Positions 59,396 through 64,000 of a DNA stretch of 64,000 nucleotides are shown here, in pieces. The DNA is from JABDKJ01 sp964609215 (lineage in GTDB: Bacteria; Bacteroidota; Bacteroidia; Flavobacteriales_D; JABDKJ01), in the NCBI GenBank assembly GCA_964609215.1, contig CAZSQZ010000011.1, forward strand, positions 1-64,000, read 5' to 3'. The notes below the pieces were generated by a model that worked only from the letters and a program-made list of their open reading frames with translations, was not told the DNA's origin and ran no database searches. Every line of letters begins with the position of its first letter. Position 1 is the stretch's first letter. A program made the position numbers and the translations under genes.

Positions 59396-60363
59396 CAGTA
59401 AATTCCCTCCTTCAATAAATCATGAATATGAACCATTCCTTTATATTTCTTACCATCCAGTACAAGCAACTGACTAACTTTATTTTTTTCCATTACTTGA
59501 AATGCCTTAACAGCTAAATCGGAGATTTGCGAACTTTTCGGGTTCTTAGACATAATATCTTTAGCCTTCGTTTTGGTGAAATCTAAATTTTTCTCCATCG
59601 CCCTTCTTAAATCACCGTCAGTAATAATTCCTATTAGCTTTTCACCTTTTAAAACGGCAGCAGCACCTAACCTACCTTTTGAAATAGCAATTATTACTTT
59701 AGAAATACTATCTTTCTCAGATACTTGGGGACTATTCTTTTTGTCCAGTACATCTTCAACTCTTAAATAGATTTTTTTACCTAATGCTCCCCCGGGATGA
59801 TATTTTGCAAAGTCGCTTGTGGTAAAACCCTTAATTTCCATTAAGCATACCGCAAGCACATCTCCCATAACAAGCTGAGCAGTTGTACTTGTGGTTGGTG
59901 CCAAATTATTTGGGCAGGCTTCTTTGCTTACATAAGTAATTAACTGGTAATCTGAATGTTCTGCTAAAAAAGATTTTTTATCCGCTGTCATTCCTATCAA
60001 AGAATTTCCCATTTTCTTTACCAAAGGAACCAGCACTTTTATCTCTGGAGAACTACCAGATTTTGAAATGCACAAGACCAAATCGTTTTTTTGAATCATG
60101 CCTAAATCACCGTGAATGGCGTCCGCTGCATGCATAAATAATGCAGGAGTTCCTGTTGAATTGAAAGTAGATACTATTTTCTTTGCAATATTGGCACTTT
60201 TACCAATTCCCGTGACTACAATTCTCCCCTTACATCGAGAAATATGCTCTATTGTCAACTGGAAATTCGAGTCAATAAACTTCCCCAAACCCCTTATAGA
60301 TGAAGCCTCTAGCTTAATAGTCTCTAAAGCTCTCTCGATAATTTTCTTTCCTTTTAGTCCCAC
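59395..60363 (-). CDS. kdsD: Arabinose-5-phosphate isomerase (KdsD/KpsF type)
   Basis: The 322-residue enzyme makes arabinose 5-phosphate from ribulose 5-phosphate for Kdo synthesis. An N-terminal SIS domain (VVTGIGKSANIAKKI, HAADAIHGDLGMI) is followed by two CBS domains (about 205-322), as in KdsD. The start is GTG, seven bases from the next possible ATG-free region, giving MGLKGKK. It is the first gene of the operon with tatC and lptB, so Kdo supply and LPS export are coexpressed. Confidence 0.95.
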   Translation of the reverse strand: MGLKGKKIIERALETIKLEASSIRGLGKFIDSNFQLTIEHISRCKGRIVVTGIGKSANIAKKIVSTFNSTGTPALFMHAADAIHGDLGMIQKNDLVLCISKSGSSPEIKVLVPLVKKMGNSLIGMTADKKSFLAEHSDYQLITYVSKEACPNNLAPTTSTTAQLVMGDVLAVCLMEIKGFTTSDFAKYHPGGALGKKIYLRVEDVLDKKNSPQVSEKDSISKVIIAISKGRLGAAAVLKGEKLIGIITDGDLRRAMEKNLDFTKTKAKDIMSKNPKSSQISDLAVKAFQVMEKNKVSQLLVLDGKKYKGMVHIHDLLKEGIY

Positions 60364-60421
60364 TTATAGATTTTCTTCTATTAAAACTTTTCACAAAAGC
60401 TTATTATTCATAACTTTCATC

Positions 60422-60453
60422 TTTGAACCAGTACAAAAGTACAATTACATTTA
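60422..60453 (+). promoter_or_regulatory. Promoter candidate for recQ
   Basis: TTTG at 60422-60425 and TACATTTA at 60446-60453 are 20 bases apart; the second element matches TAnnTTTG in all but the last position. Transcription would start near 60457, about 15 bases before the recQ ATG. The pair sits in the 108-base gap between kdsD and recQ, which are divergent. Confidence 0.5.
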
Positions 60454-60471
60454 AGTTTAGTTAAACAAAAA

Positions 60472-62658
60472 ATGATTGCAACGGAAATTACGCCAAAAGA
60501 AGGTTTAAAAAAATTCTTTGGCTTTGACACCTTTAAAGGGGAACAAGAGGAGATTATCAATCATTTACTTTCTGGAAACAGCAGTTTCGTGATAATGCCA
60601 ACGGGAGGCGGAAAATCACTTTGCTATCAACTTCCAGCACTAATGATGCATGGAACAGCAATTGTTGTTTCACCTTTGATCGCATTAATGAAAAATCAGG
60701 TTGATGCTATAAGAGGCTTTTCTCAAGATCAGGGAATAGCTCATTTTCTTAATTCATCCCTTAACAAGGGACAACTTGAGCAGGTCAAGAGTGACGTAAG
60801 CGAGGGTAAAACCAAAATGCTTTATGTCGCACCTGAGTCTCTTAAAAAAGAAGAAAACATCGATTTTCTAAGAAGTATTAAAATTTCATTTTTTGCAATA
60901 GATGAAGCACATTGTATTTCAGAATGGGGGCATGACTTCAGACCGGAATATAGAAGGTTGAAGACCATCATGAAAGATATCGCTAACACACCAGTTATTG
61001 CCCTCACTGCAACAGCTACAGAAAAGGTGCAATCCGATATCATGAAAAATTTGGGGATTGATGGAGCTAAAATTTTCCTAGCATCTTTTAACCGTCATAA
61101 TTTGTATTATGAAGTACGTCCCAAAAAGGATGTTACTAAGGAGATAATTAAGTATGCAAAACAGCATGAAGGAAAATCTGGAATTGTTTATTGTCTCAGC
61201 AGAAAAAAAGTTGAGGAAATTGCAGAAGCTCTTCAGGTAAATGGAATCAAAGCATTGCCCTATCACGCTGGCATGGATTCAAATATGCGTGCCTCTACTC
61301 AGGATAAATTCCTAATGCAAGATTGCGATGTTATCGTAGCCACCATTGCTTTTGGAATGGGAATAGATAAACCAGACGTAAGATATGTTATACATCATGA
61401 CATTCCCAAAAGTATAGAAAGTTATTATCAGGAAACTGGAAGAGGCGGCAGAGATGGTGCGGAAGGTTCCTGTGTGGCTTTTTACAGTTATAAGGACATT
61501 GAAAAGCTAGAGAAATTTCTTCAAGGGAAACCCGTTTCTGAACAAGAAATTGGAAATCAACTGTTACAAGATATTGTTTCTTATTCTGAAACTTCTGTAT
61601 GTAGAAGAAAGTTCTTATTGCACTATTATGGGGAATATTTTGACGAGGCCAATTGCAATAATATGTGCGACAATTGCCGAAACCCAAAGGAAAGATATGA
61701 AGGGAAGGAGTATGTCGAACTATTATTGAAAACCATAGATTCAATTAAAGAAAAGCATGGGATGAAGCATGTTTCAAATATCTTAACGGGTAATGAAACT
61801 GCAGAGGTAAAAACTTATAATCACAATGAAATTGAGTTTTTTGGAGAAGGGGATGACAATGATGATAAATTTTGGAATGCAGTCATAAGACAATGTATTG
61901 TAAAAGGTTTATTGAAAAAAGAAATTGAAACTTACGGTCAGCTAAAGATTACCAAAGAGGGTCGAGATTTTCTTAAGAAACCTACTTCTTTTGAGCTAGC
62001 AAAAGAGAGAGATTATGCTGGAGAAGAAAATGCAGATATTGTGCTAAACAGCAAAGGTGCTGGAGGAGGCGATGAAGTTCTCTTAACTATGCTAAAAGAT
62101 TTAAGAAAGAGGATTTCAAAGGAGAAAAACCTTCCACCTTATGTAATATTCCAAGACCCTTCCTTGGATGATATGTCTTTGAATTATCCTATCTCAAAAG
62201 AGGATCTCATGAAAATTAGTGGAGTTGGACAAGGAAAGGCAGAAAAATACGGATCCCCTTTTATTTCGCTAATCAAAAAATACGTTGAGGAAAACGATAT
62301 AGAAAGACCAATGGATCTGGTTGTAAAGACCGTTGCAAAAAAGAGTGCTAATAAAGTCCATATTATTACAAATATCGATAAGAAACTACCTCTTGAAGAT
62401 ATTGCTTCAAGCAAGGGCTTAGATCTATTGGGAATCATTGAGGAAATAGAAGCCATTGTAGCAAGCGGCACCAAGGTAGCTATTGGTTATTATTTAGATG
62501 ATATTCTGGATGATGAATCTCAAGAGGATATTTTCGAATATTTTAGAGAAGCCGAAAGCGATAGTATTGAAGATGCTATGGACGAATTTGAAGACGATTT
62601 TACCGAGGAAGAATTACGCCTGATGAGAATTCGTTTTATGAGCGAAATGGCAAATTAA
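60472..62658 (+). CDS. recQ: ATP-dependent DNA helicase RecQ
   Basis: The 728-residue 3'-5' helicase resolves recombination and replication intermediates. Helicase motifs: Walker A MPTGGGKSLCYQ (about 43-54), DEAH box AIDEAHCISEWGHDFRPEY, motif V/VI region GIDKPDVRYV and QETGRGGRDG. The RQC zinc site is visible at about 380-403 (C-R-R-K-F, C-N-N-M-C-D-N-C), followed by a winged helix and an HRDC-like segment around 520-600. A C-terminal acidic tail follows. It ends one base from the convergent DUF4350 gene. Confidence 0.95.
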   Translation: MIATEITPKEGLKKFFGFDTFKGEQEEIINHLLSGNSSFVIMPTGGGKSLCYQLPALMMHGTAIVVSPLIALMKNQVDAIRGFSQDQGIAHFLNSSLNKGQLEQVKSDVSEGKTKMLYVAPESLKKEENIDFLRSIKISFFAIDEAHCISEWGHDFRPEYRRLKTIMKDIANTPVIALTATATEKVQSDIMKNLGIDGAKIFLASFNRHNLYYEVRPKKDVTKEIIKYAKQHEGKSGIVYCLSRKKVEEIAEALQVNGIKALPYHAGMDSNMRASTQDKFLMQDCDVIVATIAFGMGIDKPDVRYVIHHDIPKSIESYYQETGRGGRDGAEGSCVAFYSYKDIEKLEKFLQGKPVSEQEIGNQLLQDIVSYSETSVCRRKFLLHYYGEYFDEANCNNMCDNCRNPKERYEGKEYVELLLKTIDSIKEKHGMKHVSNILTGNETAEVKTYNHNEIEFFGEGDDNDDKFWNAVIRQCIVKGLLKKEIETYGQLKITKEGRDFLKKPTSFELAKERDYAGEENADIVLNSKGAGGGDEVLLTMLKDLRKRISKEKNLPPYVIFQDPSLDDMSLNYPISKEDLMKISGVGQGKAEKYGSPFISLIKKYVEENDIERPMDLVVKTVAKKSANKVHIITNIDKKLPLEDIASSKGLDLLGIIEEIEAIVASGTKVAIGYYLDDILDDESQEDIFEYFREAESDSIEDAMDEFEDDFTEEELRLMRIRFMSEMAN

Positions 62659-62659
62659 A

Positions 62660-63925
62660 TTACTTGCAATTTTCATAGAATTGCTCTAGTTTCTGATAGT
62701 AATTGATAAGGTCTTCCTGTGTCATTTCTATTTTGTGTTCCCTTAGACTGTCCATCTCTTCAATTTGTTTCAAGTGATTGGTTCCTACTTCAGATTTCAG
62801 ACTTAATTTCTTCAGGAATTTTTCTTGATTGTCTCCTTTCATCAACTGATACTTACTGCGAATAAAGTCATAGTACTGACTAAACAAATACTCCGCAATT
62901 TTCTCTTTCCCTTTGCTTTGATAATACAATTCGCTGATGGTTTCCACATATTCTATGGAAGAGTTCTCAGGCAATCTTTGCACCGGTATTGGACTTTGTT
63001 TTCTTCTAATTCCAAAAAAAATATACAATGCCAAAAGTCCTAACAATGTATAAATAGCCCACCTAAAACTTTCTTGAGTAAGTAAATATTTGAATGGCCC
63101 TTCACTTCTACTATTATAGTCTCTTGAACCACTTTCTCCTCCAAAGAAATCTCCTTTATAGCGTCTATCTTCGTATACTATTGGACCGGTATTTAAGTGA
63201 GAAAACACATCACGGATATAATTTGCTCCTTCTTCCTGAACCACAAAATAATTGGTAAATAACAGAGGGTTTGAATGCAAATAGATAAAGCCATCTCCAT
63301 ATTCTACTCTTACTAAATTGACCAAGGTGTCATTTAAAGTACCTATGGGCGTAAAAGAATAATTATCAGGGCAAATAATTTCTCCAAAATGGTTCCAGCT
63401 TTTTCTAAGAGTGCCATATCTGTTTCCAGTCTGGAAAACAAAACTTTCTTCTTTCCTCAAGTTAGGATGATTGAAGTTCACTCGACAAACTGTGTCGCTA
63501 ACACTTGAAAATCCCTGCCATACATATGTACACTCTCCATCATTTACGTAGTCTGTGATTGACTCTGGAATTTTCTTTAAGATAAGCAGAGCGCTATTTC
63601 CTGCTGAAACATATTCAAAAAACTCATCTCTCGCTTCCTCATTAATAGGCAAATATCCACCTATATGAACATAATTAGATTGAATAGAATCTTTCCAAAT
63701 CTCCAAGGTCTTAGTAATGCTGGAATCCGGAATAATAATATCCCCATCATCGTAAATCGCTTCTAAATAATCTAAGGTATGCTCCAGTCCAAATGGTTGG
63801 TCATTGCTACTTAAATAGTTTTCTGACCAATTGTATTTTGAACCTCCTGAAGAAAAAATAAAGTATAAGCTTAAGACTAAGATTAGTAAGACAGAACCCA
63901 ATAATATATAGTTAGACTTATTCAC
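62660..63925 (-). CDS. DUF4350 domain membrane protein
   Basis: The 421-residue protein has an N-terminal helix (about 7-26), a domain of about 220 residues with the DUF4350 pattern (GLEHTLDYLEAIYDDGDIIIPD, VHIGGYLPINEEAR, GDGFIYLHSNPLLFTNYF), a second helix (about 285-305, ending FFGIRRKQ) and a cytosolic tail. DUF4350 proteins usually occur in clusters with a MoxR ATPase, a DUF58 protein and DUF4129/RDD membrane proteins. The start is GTG; it overlaps the upstream gene by four bases (GTGA), which supports it. Confidence 0.88.
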   Translation of the reverse strand: MNKSNYILLGSVLLILVLSLYFIFSSGGSKYNWSENYLSSNDQPFGLEHTLDYLEAIYDDGDIIIPDSSITKTLEIWKDSIQSNYVHIGGYLPINEEARDEFFEYVSAGNSALLILKKIPESITDYVNDGECTYVWQGFSSVSDTVCRVNFNHPNLRKEESFVFQTGNRYGTLRKSWNHFGEIICPDNYSFTPIGTLNDTLVNLVRVEYGDGFIYLHSNPLLFTNYFVVQEEGANYIRDVFSHLNTGPIVYEDRRYKGDFFGGESGSRDYNSRSEGPFKYLLTQESFRWAIYTLLGLLALYIFFGIRRKQSPIPVQRLPENSSIEYVETISELYYQSKGKEKIAEYLFSQYYDFIRSKYQLMKGDNQEKFLKKLSLKSEVGTNHLKQIEEMDSLREHKIEMTQEDLINYYQKLEQFYENCK

Positions 63926-64000
63926 GAATCCAATTGACCTAAAAACGATTTATAGTTATTCTGTAGTCTGAAAAAAATAGGCTCGTCTACCTCCACTTCA
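63922..64000 (-). CDS. Partial CDS at the right edge (3' end only)
   Basis: The last 79 bases hold an open minus-strand frame ending E-V-E-V-D-E-P-I-F-F-R-L-Q-N-N then YKSFLGQLDS and TGA. Its stop overlaps the GTG of the DUF4350 gene by four bases. The rest lies outside the window. From the usual gene order a DUF4129-type protein would be expected, but 25 residues are too few to tell. Confidence 0.6.
   Translation of the reverse strand, partial: EVEVDEPIFFRLQNNYKSFLGQLDS

Overview
The window comes from a low-GC member of the Bacteroidota. The evidence is several promoter-like elements of the TTTG / TAnnTTTG type, starts without recognisable Shine-Dalgarno sequences, a type IX secretion (T9SS) C-terminal sorting domain at 48.8-49.8 kb, a carB that ends before the allosteric domain, and families typical of that phylum (DUF4834, GIN-domain, DUF2007, DUF4350, two adjacent heme-copper oxidase subunit III genes). 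I lean towards a marine member of the Cytophagales or Flavobacteriales but cannot decide from this sequence. No rRNA, tRNA, CRISPR array, insertion sequence or phage module was seen.

Region 1 (1-20.5 kb, all minus strand) is the accessory part. One tightly packed operon, read from 20062 down to 212, has six genes whose ends overlap or lie within 2 bases: a membrane-anchored Skp/OmpH-like chaperone, a small lipoprotein, a 2364-residue exported protein with a SpvB/TcB-like N-terminus, an exported protein with a possible LolA-like fold, a 3410-residue exported RHS/YD-repeat protein with an RHS core and a C-terminal HELLGH metallopeptidase-like tip, and a small exported protein that is a candidate immunity protein. 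The layout resembles the TcB + TcC halves of Tc toxins, with envelope-chaperone-like genes built into the operon. A decayed copy of part of the RHS gene lies at the left edge. Upstream of the operon is a 432-base gap with a 21-bp perfect inverted repeat and a related smaller one.

Region 2 (20.5-26.4 kb) is a fatty-acid beta-oxidation operon, marR-fadN-fadA-fadE, with two inverted repeats just before marR that may be its operators. Region 3 (26.4-33.1 kb) is housekeeping: psd, cdsA, a DUF2007 gene, ftsH and rsfS in one direction, birA divergent from rsfS, an SRPBCC gene and pyrE, and a NUDIX hydrolase whose start is only 8 bases from that of pyrE.

Region 4 (33.1-39.2 kb) is the accessory half of a heme-copper oxidase locus (cyoE, two subunit III genes, subunit IV, SCO, DUF420) preceded by an MsbA-like ABC exporter. 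Subunits I and II are absent. Region 5 (39.3-48.7 kb) holds rpmH, an alpha/beta hydrolase, carB, an MFS transporter, a DUF4834 gene, a small Lys/Cys-rich exported protein, a lipoprotein with a GIN-domain protein, and a Uup-like ABC-F ATPase. Region 6 (48.8-54.1 kb) holds a T9SS-sorted beta-propeller protein, a long-chain acyl-CoA synthetase coupled to a second SCO protein, a LuxR-type regulator and a single-domain response regulator.

Region 7 (54.1-60.4 kb, minus) is an envelope-related operon: kdsD, tatC, lptB, an unrecognised polytopic membrane protein, an SDR oxidoreductase and a lipoprotein amidohydrolase. Region 8 (60.4-64 kb) holds recQ and, convergent to it, a DUF4350 gene coupled to a gene cut by the window edge. 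Nine CDS starts were moved inward or flagged because the longest frame begins at a doubtful TTG or GTG; the reasons are given in each entry.
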